Source: Labyrinthula sp. Ha (lineage: Eukaryota > Sar > Bigyra > Labyrinthulida > Labyrinthulaceae). From it: a DNA stretch of 64,000 bases. The stretch lies in contig JAALGZ010000002.1 of assembly GCA_015227615.1 (NCBI GenBank), positions 496,001 through 560,000 on the forward strand, read 5' to 3'. Shown piece by piece: positions 1 through 10,800 of the stretch; position 1 is the stretch's first letter; every line of letters starts with the position of its first letter. The notes under the pieces were generated by a model that saw only the letters and a list, made by a program, of their open reading frames with translations, was not told where the DNA came from and ran no database searches. The position numbers and the translations under genes are program-made.

Positions 1-168
1 CTTTCTAAAGTATATTTCTTTTAGTCTATTACACTTTTGGATAAAGTAAGAGCAATAAGTAGTTGTGCGTCAGCGACAGCGAAGTGAATGATGACTGTAG
101 ACAATAAAATGCATATAAATTGACTTTAAACTCGTTTCACTGAAAGTTAAATATATATTCTGAAAGTT

Positions 169-1810
169 CTTTTAAATATGCTTCTAGCTATGTATGATAA
201 TATATGATATGGAATGGATATTTTTCTTAAAACACCAAATAACACCAAAATATAACGCATCCATTTTAGACCGACTAGAAAACGATGAAGAAAAAGGTTA
301 CACCACCTTTTTAAACAGCCAGGAATAGCTCTTATTTTCAAGCTACAGCTCGTAGTAAGCAATAATGTTTTGTAATTTCCATTATTATGGGGTGGTGAAA
401 ACTTTATCAACGGTTTTTCCAAAGTGCAGTAAAATGGCCATATAATCTAAAATATCTTTTAAAATTATCTATATAGTTCAAAACATATTGTAAACATAGT
501 ATTTCACTTAATCACATAAAAATTTAAAGGGTTGAAGTAAAATAACATATTAAAAAACCTTGATTACCGAATATAGCGCATATAGTATTTGTTAGTTTTG
601 TAATAAAGTCTTTCTCAAATAGAATATTACCAATCACGATATTATTCACATTGAAAACGTTTTTAACCAAATGCTTCATTATGGTATTTAAAAACGACGA
701 GTAGTTTAAACCTTAAAAAGGGCTGATTTTAAGGGTCCTTTTCACCGAGATTACAGATCTCCAAAAAAACATCATGAAGAACAACCCTATAGAAGACTTG
801 ACTCTTCTCAGATCCTATGGACTCACTAAAACTGACTTTATAACTCAATTCTTAAATTCTTACACTCTGGTTAACTTCAACTAAGCTCTACTTCACTCAA
901 AGTAGTCAAATGTTGGAAACTTGTACATCTGCCAATGCGAAATCTCTCGGTTTTACTATAATCCCTACATTTTTGTGGTATGTAATTATCAACAACGAAA
1001 AAGAATAATTGTGATCCTAAATATTGTTTTTTAGGGTTTTTAAATGTTTTTTTTAAGCAAAGTCGATATTGGGGTAAAATGCTTCTTTTCTCAAATTTAA
1101 TCTGTGTAATAGCCCAAGGAATACTTCTCTAGAGCCTGAGCAGACATTACCAGTCAAAATAACGGGTGAATTTACATCTAGGAATAAGTTTGTTTGATAA
1201 TTTGAGTGTTTTGCATAGAGTTCCTAACAATGTATCCTATTTCCAAGACCTCAGAAACTCTGAAAAAGGATACCCTTAAATGTCAAACATTCCTGAATGG
1301 GTGATACCAAGTAATGAAGCGCTATAAAAGTTATTTTCACCTCAAGATAGGAATGATTTAGAGTTTCTCCAAGTCTTATTTGAACAAACTCCAAGAACTT
1401 CCCTATTAATATCACCAATAGTTAGTTGACTTAATTAAACTGGACTCCAAACTCAACTTTAAAATAGCCAAAACTGAACTTCGAATAGGTCAAAAATTAA
1501 GAAATTTAGCTTTAACCCTATTTAATATCTATTTCAAGTAGCTTAAAAAAGAAAAAACAAAGTTTAAAGTTTTTATTGATCTTAATTAAACAAATTTGTG
1601 TCGTATTGTTGCAAATTCCTATATGAAAATACATGTTTTATTAGCTTCTATACTTGATAGAATTCCCCAAAACATACATAAATGGGCAAGAAAGAAATAA
1701 TACTTAAGTGAAGAAGACTTACCTTTCTAATGTTCGAAAATAATCGTATTGTGGTCGTTTTCATGATGTGTTTAAGGCAAAAAGTGATGTCCTTGTTGTT
1801 ACAAGTTGAG
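169..1810 (+). repeat. Left arm of a 1.64-kb inverted repeat
   Basis: This arm is the reverse complement of 5058-6699. Coordinates pair with a constant sum (6868) from one end to the other, so there is no net insertion or deletion. By eye I count about a dozen base differences, roughly 99% identity. Clean homology begins at the CTTTTAAATATG at 169 and ends at GTTACAAGTTGAG (1798-1810). The arm is AT-rich and I see no convincing gene in it. Arms this long are not typical of hAT elements, which normally have terminal inverted repeats of tens of bases, so this may be an unusual element, a foldback or an inverted duplication. Confidence 0.93.
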
Positions 1811-2304
1811 CACCTTAGGGCAGTGTCTTATGAAATGCAACTAACATTGTCTTAGAGAAGAATATTTAATTTATGCGACGGAAATTATATGTTCTAACTA
1901 AAAGTTTAATATAGTTAGATACTCTCCTACTTTTTATTCCCGCTATATTCTTATTATTTATTGGTATTGGGGATTATATATACTAGTAAAACAACCAATA
2001 TATAACCCTACCGTTAGAAATATTTATCTATAGGGAGATTATACTTCAATATTTTGGGCAAACCCACATAAGAAAATTCTGATTGAGCCAATGAAATCAA
2101 AACAAATATAAAAAACATGAATGAAAGGGAAGAACTTTCAGATGTGCACTGTGTCTAATGTTGATGTGGCTGTTTTCATGCAAGAGATTGTTGAGCAAAG
2201 AACTCTTGGAACTGCCCAGCACTATTTTTATTTGTTAGGGTTTGTTCTATGATACATTTAATCAGAGCAATAATTAAGCACGCCCTTAATGTTATTGAGT
2301 TTAA

Positions 2305-3882
2305 TCAGGAAGGGAAAAAAGATCCTGAGGCAGCACCTCTTCCAATGGACTGCACTGCATCAAGATATTCTTTTCCGAAATCCATCTCAATTCCTTGCTC
2401 TGTTTCTTCATCAACTACCTGGCACATATATTTTATCAGACTCAAAGCTTTGTTCAGGTCTTCAAACATTCTTTCCCTCCACTGAATGTTCACAACAAGA
2501 TCTCTCGAAAGCATCTTTGTAAGCTTATAGCTTGGTTCTAGAATATCAGCAATTAGCTTCAGAATGTTAAAGTCTCCTTCCAGAAGTGTCACTCGCCTGA
2601 ACTCAGAAGTGTCATCGTTGTGTCTCATTTCCTTTCTAGTTTCTAGAATAATATCCTTCTTCTTGCAAAGCCCATGAACTAACACGTAGAGACTGTCCCA
2701 GCGCGTGCTAACATCAATAGAAGGCAATTGCTTTTCCTGTTCTTTGTGATATCCAGCATTATCAACACACTTCTGACATTCCCTAAATCTTGACGTGGAT
2801 TTAAAAAATAACCTAAACCTTATTGCTCTGTTGCTATACATTCTAACATGTGATAGCACATCCTTCGTTATCAGGTTATTAATATGCGCCAAGCATCTGA
2901 AGTGAAAATGTTGATAATTAGGACCAAGGTCAAATACAGGAGCATTTTCAGATTCAATTAGTTCTTCAAAATAGAAATACTTGAACTGAAGCTCGTAAGC
3001 TTTAACTATGTTGCTTCCATTGTCGGCGGCGAAGGAGGTGACGATCTTTTCCAAATAAAACCCTTTAATAAAACGAAATAAGAGTACAACATTGTTTGTA
3101 GCGCTATGTTTTCCATTGTGTCTATCAAAGGGCAGGTACAACTTTTTCAACTAAAACTCCTCTGTTATGAAACAAACCGTCACAGTCATATATCCCTTTG
3201 CGACTCTAGAAGATCAAAGATCACTGGTTATGCTAACTCCAACTTCCCGCACATGCTTCTTTAGCACCTCCTTAATCTTCCCTTTGAGTTGCGTATAATC
3301 TTTTTCACTGGCTTCTGTAATAGTAGTTTTTCCATTCGCCTCTAATGTTGGGTGAACATCTCGGATAACATTGGCCATACATGGCTTCAACCACTCTCCA
3401 TAAGGCATGCGTAGCAAAATACAATAGGTCCTCTGTCTACTCAAAAACTCTTCATTTACCATCTTTGGTTCATGCTTGCCACCAAATACAGAAACAACAA
3501 GCCCCTGCGTAGAGGTATAGTCCCTTAAGTAGGTTTTGATTCCACTACCTTTCAAATTCTTGAAGTTATTCTTGACCTCTGCTTATCTTATTAAAACACG
3601 TTTTCTCATAGGTGAAATCATTCTACTGCTATTTTTCCTTATATAGTTAACAGGTTTACTACATAACTTGCACTTCAGCTTGTCTACGTAGTTGTAGTCA
3701 TCAAAGTACTTATAGACTTCATTTCTGAAATCCCTTGAAACGAAGGATACTTTTTCATTCAATCTATAATCAGTTTTATTCTTTCTCTTCTGTGGAAGAG
3801 TGTTAGTCAACCCCTTGTGCCAACTTTTCCCAACTGTGTCACCTGTTAGGTTGATAGGGCTGCAGGAATTTTGTTCTGCCAT
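2305..3882 (-). pseudogene. hAT-family transposase, inactivated
   Basis: One continuous minus-strand frame of about 526 codons, broken only by three single stop codons: a TAA near 3582, a TGA near 3211 and a TAG near 3153. The N-terminal part (about 3882-3600) has a BED-type zinc-finger-like segment with CKLC. The middle carries the hAT motif SITSDL, where the TGA falls at the position usually held by tryptophan. It continues with LPFDRHNGKHS, then AADNGSNIVKA, CLAHINNLI, DVSTRWDSLY and ILEPSYKLTKML, all characteristic of the RNase-H-like hAT core. The frame ends before the usual C-terminal hATC dimerisation block, which I could not find downstream. The copy is therefore dead, although its ends might still be mobilised by an active relative. 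Confidence 0.88.
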
Positions 3883-3961
3883 AATTAAGGTACATTCTGT
3901 GCCATTTTCCTTGCTTTTCGTTCTTGGGTTTTCCTGTTCTTTGGTTCTTTTGGCTAGCTAG

Positions 3962-4120
3962 GAAATAAAAAGGAAGAGTGAAGTACTTGCTAAGTTTGCT
4001 ACCTTTCCCAGTCCAATGTATGACTATTTCCGGTACTTCCTACACAATAATAAGAAGCCGGGTGTTTTTCTTTGGCATTCCGATGCTTTCTTTTACTTGT
4101 CAAATTCTGTTCAACACGAG
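3962..4120 (+). other. Exon-like open segment inside the element
   Basis: A 53-codon open stretch lies exactly between a possible acceptor (GCTAG at 3957-3961) and a strong donor (GTGAGTTAAG from 4121). It has a protein-like composition rich in aromatic residues (for example MYDYFRYFLHNN). A 52-nt intron with a CCGCAG acceptor would lead to a further short open stretch at 4173. I do not recognise the sequence. It may be a captured host gene fragment or a second gene of the element; it may also be chance. Confidence 0.3.
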
Positions 4121-4546
4121 GTGAGTTAAGTGACTTAGCAAATTTTCTAAATTCAAATATTAAATTCCGCAGAAAATTGCGAGTTTACAAATTTTTTGGT
4201 GCAAGTTAATGAGATAGTTAAGAGTTTGTACATATTTTACCCTGTAAAGTTCAGAGGGTTGTTCAGTACCACACATAGTCTTGACTCACGCAGAGATCAG
4301 GTATGTGTATTAGGAGGAAAATTAGCATGTTTACCGTTAGAATGCAACATAGTAGAAATCCAGAGTTGTTGAATTCCAATGAGATGTTGATAATAAACAT
4401 TGCTTTTCTTGAAGAAGTTTGCATAAGAACACAAGTCTATTAGCGGTAAGATTACTTTCAGAGTAAATAAAATTGTTTGTGTTATTGTTAGAGGGGGTTA
4501 AGTACAAGACAAAGATAGAAACACGTGTGTATAAAAGCTTAAAGAC

Positions 4547-4925
4547 TTAACTTTCAAAACCCATATCCGGATTAAATCCGGCTAGTTCATTATCTTCAAA
4601 CCGCTTTCTTCTTTCTTCTTCTTCTTTTATTTATTCTTGCCTTGCTTTAATTAAGCTCAAAACAACCTCTAACTTAGCGCCCATGTATTTTAACCTTCCG
4701 ACTGCCAAGTGTAATTTCTCAATTTCCCTTTGTCAAGGTCTTCTATTTCTCCATTGATGACATCTTTTACTATTTTGAAAAGATCTCTGTAGGTTATATC
4801 CGCCTCAACTACAAAAGTACCAAATTCTTCTTGCGTAATTCTTCTCTTATATTTTCTTGGTGTGCTTCAGTTGGTATATATTTTCGGGCTCTTATTGTCT
4901 ATTTGAGTACTTGAAGAATGTATTT
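4547..4925 (-). pseudogene. Small Myb/SANT-like coding remnant in the element
   Basis: On the minus strand there is an open segment (about 4869-4695) followed, after a putative 26-nt intron (4669-4694, GTTAAA...GTTAG), by one that ends in TAA at 4547. Spliced, the reading contains NYTWQSEEVVLSLIKARQE, which resembles the start of a trihelix/Myb-like DNA-binding domain. An acidic and basic run and the ending GFNPDMGFES follow. One TAA interrupts the frame just after the Myb-like motif, and there is a TGA near the upstream end. I infer an accessory DNA-binding protein of the element or a captured fragment; the family call rests on a short motif. Confidence 0.4.
4606..4640 (+). repeat. TTC-rich microsatellite
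   Basis: A short (TTC)n-rich run. On the minus strand it encodes the Glu/Arg-rich stretch of the Myb-like remnant, so it may be coding rather than neutral. Confidence 0.6.
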
Positions 4926-5057
4926 TGAGATCAAAGTATATGACTAAATAGGTAACTTCTACTTATGAAATCCTGAGAATCTTTATATCAGCAGAAATTA
5001 AGTTTTTCCCTCTTTAAAATGATAGCAATCACGTTTTATGAAAGTAAGGGCAAGTTT

Positions 5058-6699
5058 CTCAACTTGTAACAACAAGGACATCACTTTTTGCCTTAAACAC
5101 ATCATGAAAACGACCACAATACGATTATTTCCGAACATTAGAAAGGTAAATCTTCTTCACTTAAGTATTATTTCTTTCTTGCCCATTTATGTATGTTTTG
5201 GGGAATTCTATCAAGTATAGAAGCTAACAAAACATGTATTTTCATATAGGAATTTGCAACAATACGACACAAATTTGTTTAATTAAGATCAATAAAAACT
5301 TTAAACTTTGTTTTTTCTTTTTTAAGCTACTTGAAATAGATATTAAATAGGGTTAAAGCTAAATTTCTTAATTTTTGACCTATTCGAAGTTCAGTTTTGG
5401 CTATTTTAAAGTTGAGTTTGAAGTCCAGTTTAATTAAGTCAACTAACTATTGGTGATATTAATAGGGAAGTTCTTGGAGTTTGTTCAAATAAGACTTGGA
5501 GAAACTCTAAATCATTCATATCTTGAGGTGAAAATAACTTTTATAGCGCTTCATTACTTGGTATCACCCATTCAGGAATGTTTGACATTTAAGGGTATCC
5601 TTTTTCAGGGTTTCTGAGGTCTTGGAAATACGATACATTGTTAGGAACTCTATGCAAAACACTCAAATTATCAAACAAACTTATTCCTAGATGTAAATTC
5701 ACCCGTTATTTTGACTGGTAATGTCTGCTCAGGCTCTAGAGAAGTATTCCTTGGGCTATTACACGGATTAAATTTGAGAAAAGAAGCATTTTACCCCAAT
5801 ATCGACTTTGCTTAAAAAAAACATTTAAAAACCCTAAAAAACAAAATTTAGGATCACAATTATTCTTTTTCGTTGTTGATAATTACATACCACAAAAATG
5901 TAGGGATTATAGTAAAACCGAGAGATTTCGCATTGGCAGATGTACAAGTTTCCAACATTTGACTACTTTGAGTGAAGTAGAGCTTAGTTGAAGTTAACCA
6001 GAGTGTAAGAATTTAAGAATTGAGTTATAAAGTCAGTTTTAGTGAGTCCATAGGATCTGAGAAGAGTCAAGTCTTCTATAGGGTTGTTCTTCATGATGTT
6101 TTTTTGGAGATCTGTAATCTCGGTGAAAAGGACCCTTAAAATCAGCCCTTTTTAAGGTTTAAACTACTCGTCGTTTTTAAATACCATAATGAAGCATTTG
6201 GTTAAAAACGTTTTCAATGTGAATAATATCGTGATTGGTAATATTCTATTTGAGAAAGACTTTATTACAAAACTAACAAATACTATATGCGCTATATTCG
6301 GTAATCAAGGTTTTTTAATATGTTATTTTACTTCAACCCTTTAAATTTTTATGTGATTAAGTGAAATACTATGTTTACAATATGTTTTGAACTATATAGA
6401 TAATTTTAAAAGATATTTTAGATTATATGGCCATTTTACTGCACTTTGGAAAAACCGTTGATAAAGTTTTCACCACCCCATAATAATGGAAATTACAAAA
6501 CATTATTGCTTACTACGAGCTGTAGCTTGAAAATAAGAGCTATTCCTGGCTGTTTAAAAAGGTGATGTAACCTTTTTCTTCATCGTTTTCTAGTCGGTCT
6601 AAAATGGATGTGTTATATTTTGGTGTTATTTGGTGTTTTAAGAAAAATAACCATTCCATATCATATATTATCATACATGGCTAGAAGCATATTTAAAAG
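5058..6699 (-). repeat. Right arm of a 1.64-kb inverted repeat
   Basis: Inverted copy of 169-1810 with the same length. The octamer TTCTGAAA lies just outside both arms (158-165 and 6703-6710) in direct orientation, which fits the 8-bp target duplication made by hAT transposases. Because TTCTGAA is itself nearly palindromic, this could be chance. The near identity of the arms indicates either a young element or continuing gene conversion between arms. Confidence 0.93.
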
Positions 6700-6702
6700 G
6701 CT

Positions 6703-7680
6703 TTCTGAAAATGTGTTTTATTCTTCATAACTCAAAAAATTTGCTAAGAAACAAGCTCTGCAATTTCTTGGAAATTCACCAATAATACAGGTTAACCTGA
6801 AAAGAATAGAATATAAAGGCAAACTAAACTGCTCAAGTATAAGAAATTCAAAAGGGAGCTAATAGATATGTTCTATAGGATAAATCTCTTATATTGCAAT
6901 AGCACCTTTAAGAAAAATTCAACAAGATTAGAAAGAAACAAAAATACAACTTGAAAATAGCATGTATTTAACAAATGTAAGAATACATGGTTTAACCATA
7001 GTATATCTCAGTAAAAGAAAAGAAAAAAGCTGTAAGCTCCAGGATACCATAATTAAGAGTACCTTAGTTTTTTCCTGGTTTAGAACGATGAATAATAGGC
7101 AACAAAAAATAACTTTTTCTGTGGCAAATGTTGATATGAAAACTATTGTCTTATTTACAGATTTAAAAATTTACATAACTCGTAGTTAACTTCATAAAAA
7201 ACCAATCTATCTTTCTTGGGTGGTTGGTAAGCTAAAATACCTTTCTAACCTTATGTTTTAATTTTTCTGAAAAATAGTTTGAACCAGGATAGGTTCATTT
7301 CTATTTGAAGTTTATTTAAAGTTTTCGCTATCACCAAGGTATTACTTCTATCTTATCAGTTATTTTCTCAATCAGAGAGTAGAATTAGTCCTTTAGACTT
7401 AAGTAGATATGGTATATAGAGTATTTCGCTACTCTCTACGAGTTTATTTTGAGTTAAGATCGAGAAAACTTCAATGGTAAGGTTAGTAGTCACAGGAAGA
7501 TTTTCATATCTAATAATTTGTAGATGATGTTGATTCTATGTAGCATTTTGTTTTGACTCAGGTTTTGTTTTAATCTGATTCCCTTAGAGTAAGAATATAG
7601 GCATAATATATTATGAAAACATAATTTGGGAAAGAATATTAAATTATCAGGTGGTCTTGGGAACACCATAAGTTATCGTA
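6703..7680. other. Gene-free interval
   Basis: AT-rich sequence between the inverted-repeat element and the listerin promoter. I see only short unconvincing open frames and no RNA gene. Confidence 0.6.
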
Positions 7681-7683
7681 AAG

Positions 7684-7760
7684 ATCGTGCTTATCGATAA
7701 TTCCCCTAAAAATCACGATCCGTTAACGATTCCACACCGTTAATAACGGTAAGCACGATA
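7684..7760 (+). promoter_or_regulatory. Palindrome cluster upstream of LTN1
   Basis: Between 72 and 148 bp upstream of the LTN1 start, ATCGTGCTTA (7684-7693) is repeated inverted as TAAGCACGAT (7751-7760). Inside this pair are two CCGTTAA sites (7720-7726 and 7737-7743). The second is part of the near-perfect palindrome ACCGTTAATAACGGT (7736-7750). CCGTTAA resembles a Myb-type core. The same heptamer is repeated upstream of the bZIP gene near 55.9 kb. The regulatory role is inferred from position and symmetry only. Confidence 0.45.
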
Positions 7761-7831
7761 AGAAACCCTAGATATAAATAAGACTGTTTCCCAATCACAA
7801 TATTGTGTTACCACCATTGAGAAATTGACCG

Positions 7832-10800
7832 ATGTCTCAAGGATTTATAGGTTTTGACAATTTTCACTCCGTTGACAGTTATGACAGCCTCCCAAAAGCA
7901 AGAAACATATCATTCTCACCAATATACAATGGTAGCAACTCTAAAGTGTCCCAATACTTAAAATCACTGTCTAAGAAAGATGTTAAGACCAAACAGAAGA
8001 GTTTAAAAAGCTTATTTAACCTTGTAGAAAAAACAGAGCTAAAACCAAAAGAACTCCGAGATATATTTATCGTGTTTGGATATTACTTTCATAAAATTTT
8101 ATTTGAAAATGACAAGCTTTGTAGAATCCTTGCTCTCTCTCTTTTCAACTTATTTTCAACCAAAGTTGAAAAGTTCTTTAAGAACTTAGCAAAAGATTAC
8201 GACACGGCCATTATTTATATAGATTATCTTTATTTTTATATTGAAAAACAGCAAAATTTTTCAAAATTAGTTCAACATCTACTCCAAGAGCTTTTTAAGG
8301 ACGAGATGTTTCTTGGGGAATTTTCAGCGAAAGTAAAATTTTACATTTCCAAAGAAGCTGCAAAGAAATTTCTTCATGAAAAAACGGACAAAATTAATCT
8401 TGAAGAAAGAAGAAACAGATTCATTCTTTTGTCTGTTAAAATAATCAACACTTGTTTCAATAAAAAATTGTTAAATAGCGAAGAAGAAAGATTATGGGTG
8501 AAGAAATTTCTGCATGACCAAAAACAGCTTAATGCCATTCTAAAGTTAAGTACCTGTCCTTCTGTGACAGTAAAGAAAGAAATGCTTGCTTTGATCAACA
8601 GTTTGATATGTGAAGGAAGTATTACTATTTCACCTGAAGTTTATACCACAGTGAATAAAATGTTTGTACAGGCTGATAACCTCTTGCTAAAGAATATGCT
8701 AGCAACTTTAATTATTCTGCTTACTAAGGATAGTGAAGAATATTTCAAACATAATTCTTTCGAAAAATCATTTCTTCCGACCTTTTTCTTCTGGTTCTCG
8801 TCAGCTTCTATCATGAGTAAAGACAAACAAGATAAAGAATTAGTCAAGATAACAACTTTACTACCGCATGAAATTTTCCTCAAAAACAACTTTATTAGCA
8901 TCTTCTTGTCCAGAGTGGAAATAGTTAATCTTGATTTTGGAATATGTTTAATGATGTTTCATTTTTTTTTCTCTTTGCCTGAAGGTGAAATTGAAAGCTC
9001 AACACAATTACTCCTCACCCAGTATGAAGTTGCTTTGAATCAAGCTTTGAAGGAAAATAGTATTACTACTGACCAGTTGGAAGATATCAGTGGAGTGCAG
9101 AAACTTGTGTGGAGAACTGACCAAGGCAAGAGTTGGATGAAACCGAACTTGACCAGATCTAGGCAGTATAATCTTTCCTTTGGAATTTACTTTGTTGCTT
9201 CAATAGAAAGTTTGAGGGATGCTCAAATAAAAGATTTTCTTGGTGTATTTTTTAGAGCGGCTGCAATCCAAACTGAGGTTGTACCAGATTTGGTGCAGTC
9301 GGTCTCCTTTGTGATGACAAAATTAGAATCTGCCTGCAAGAGTATAATTCAAGAATTTGGTGATGGTTTTCTTTTTCTTCTTCTGGAAGAATCAGTTCTT
9401 ACCGAAAAAACTTTTGAGTTTGAAGAAGATAATGAAAACATTCTTAAATTTTCTTTTAACAATTTTAATGAAATTCATGGGTTTAAAATTGCAAAGATCG
9501 AGTTTTTAGTTTTATTAAGAAAAAAAGTTGGTTTAAAACTAAAAGAAAACTCAGCCGAAAACGTTGCATATTGTTTAACTCTTATTCGTCCCTTTCTGTT
9601 CTTACTTCAGTCGAAGGAAGTACGGGTCAAGAATTGTTTTTCAGAAGTTATCTTGACTCTGTTTTGTGGTTTGCTGAAAATCCCCTTGTTCCATGGTGAT
9701 GGAGAAAATAGAAACGATCTTTATAGAATACGAGATAAAATTGTATTCTTAATAGAACGTATGAAAGATGAACGAGTTTTGGAGAAAATTGTTGAGAAAT
9801 TTATAGCCTCACGTATAAGAATTCTTTCTCATTTATTCGGTGTCGAATTTGGTACTGATATCGAAACAAATCAAGAAATCTTGTTTTGGGAACCCATGAA
9901 TGCACTTCGAACCGTCAAGTTGGTTTTGGATCATGCCGACAATAGGGAGGGAACCATGCTCGATATATGTTCGGAAATGGTGCTTGGACACCCCATTCAG
10001 ATCACGGCAAAGAATACAGCCCTTGAAATCTTGTTTCTTTTCAAGGCAAGTCTGGCATCTGATGAAAAACAACTTTCGTCTATCGAAGTCTATTCTTTGT
10101 GTAGTTTGTTTATAAGAGTACATATTGGAGAAGAGTATATTTTCAGCAGTGTAATAAAGATATTTATGGCTGACACAGCCGTTGATCTACTTGTTAATTG
10201 TTATGTGGACGACCCAGATAATATTAATTTTGATCAATTCATCATGCTTCTAAAATTAGTTTGTGACCTAAGAGAAAAGCAATTAGTCTTTGAAGATGGG
10301 CTGAGCTCGATTATGCTCAGTAAAATATCTGATGAAAATTTTGCTATTAAAGTCGCAGCTGAGTTTCAAGGGCTGCCAGTAGCGGCGGATGGATATTTCT
10401 ACTTTTTTCTGCGATTCCTACCAATCTTCTACCCGAAACTAAGAGAGTATAATTTCCATTTGCTGTGCGATGAGTTATTAGATTCTAATGAAGAGGCATT
10501 AGAATTATTAAAAACATCTATTTACTCTTCAAGGAATTCAAATCTTTATGCAGTTTTCTTAAGGTACTTGACAGGTAAGATTAAGAGCGCGAACTCTTTT
10601 TTTGAGATAAGTATTATTGATGAAGCCAGTATCCCCACGATTAATCAACCTTCAGAAGTAGAGAATAAACTTATCGAACATGATTATAAAGTTGGGGAAA
10701 AGGTGTCGGTTCTGTTTAGTAACCAAACTTTTCCAGGCAAAATACTGAAGGTAGAGGGAAGTGCTTTGATTGTAGAAATCAAAGGAAAAAATATTCCTGT

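Larger units (their letters stand above)
169..6702. mobile_element. hAT-containing element with long inverted arms
   Basis: Two 1642-bp arms enclose a 3247-bp centre (1811-5057). The centre carries a hAT transposase pseudogene on the minus strand and two further stretches that look like spliced coding sequence, at 3962-4120 on plus and 4547-4925 on minus. The three coding remnants lie in two orientations, so this is not a simple one-gene hAT element. It could be a hAT element that has captured neighbouring sequence, or a palindromic duplication around a hAT insertion. The outer limits are inferred from the possible 8-bp target duplication. Confidence 0.6.

Noticed and set aside
147-422. Minus-strand open frame across the left arm end
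   Set aside because: Its counterpart in the right arm is interrupted, and the sequence has no recognisable family.
2249-2522. Plus-strand open frames opposite the transposase
   Set aside because: They are antisense shadows of the hAT frame and have no motif.
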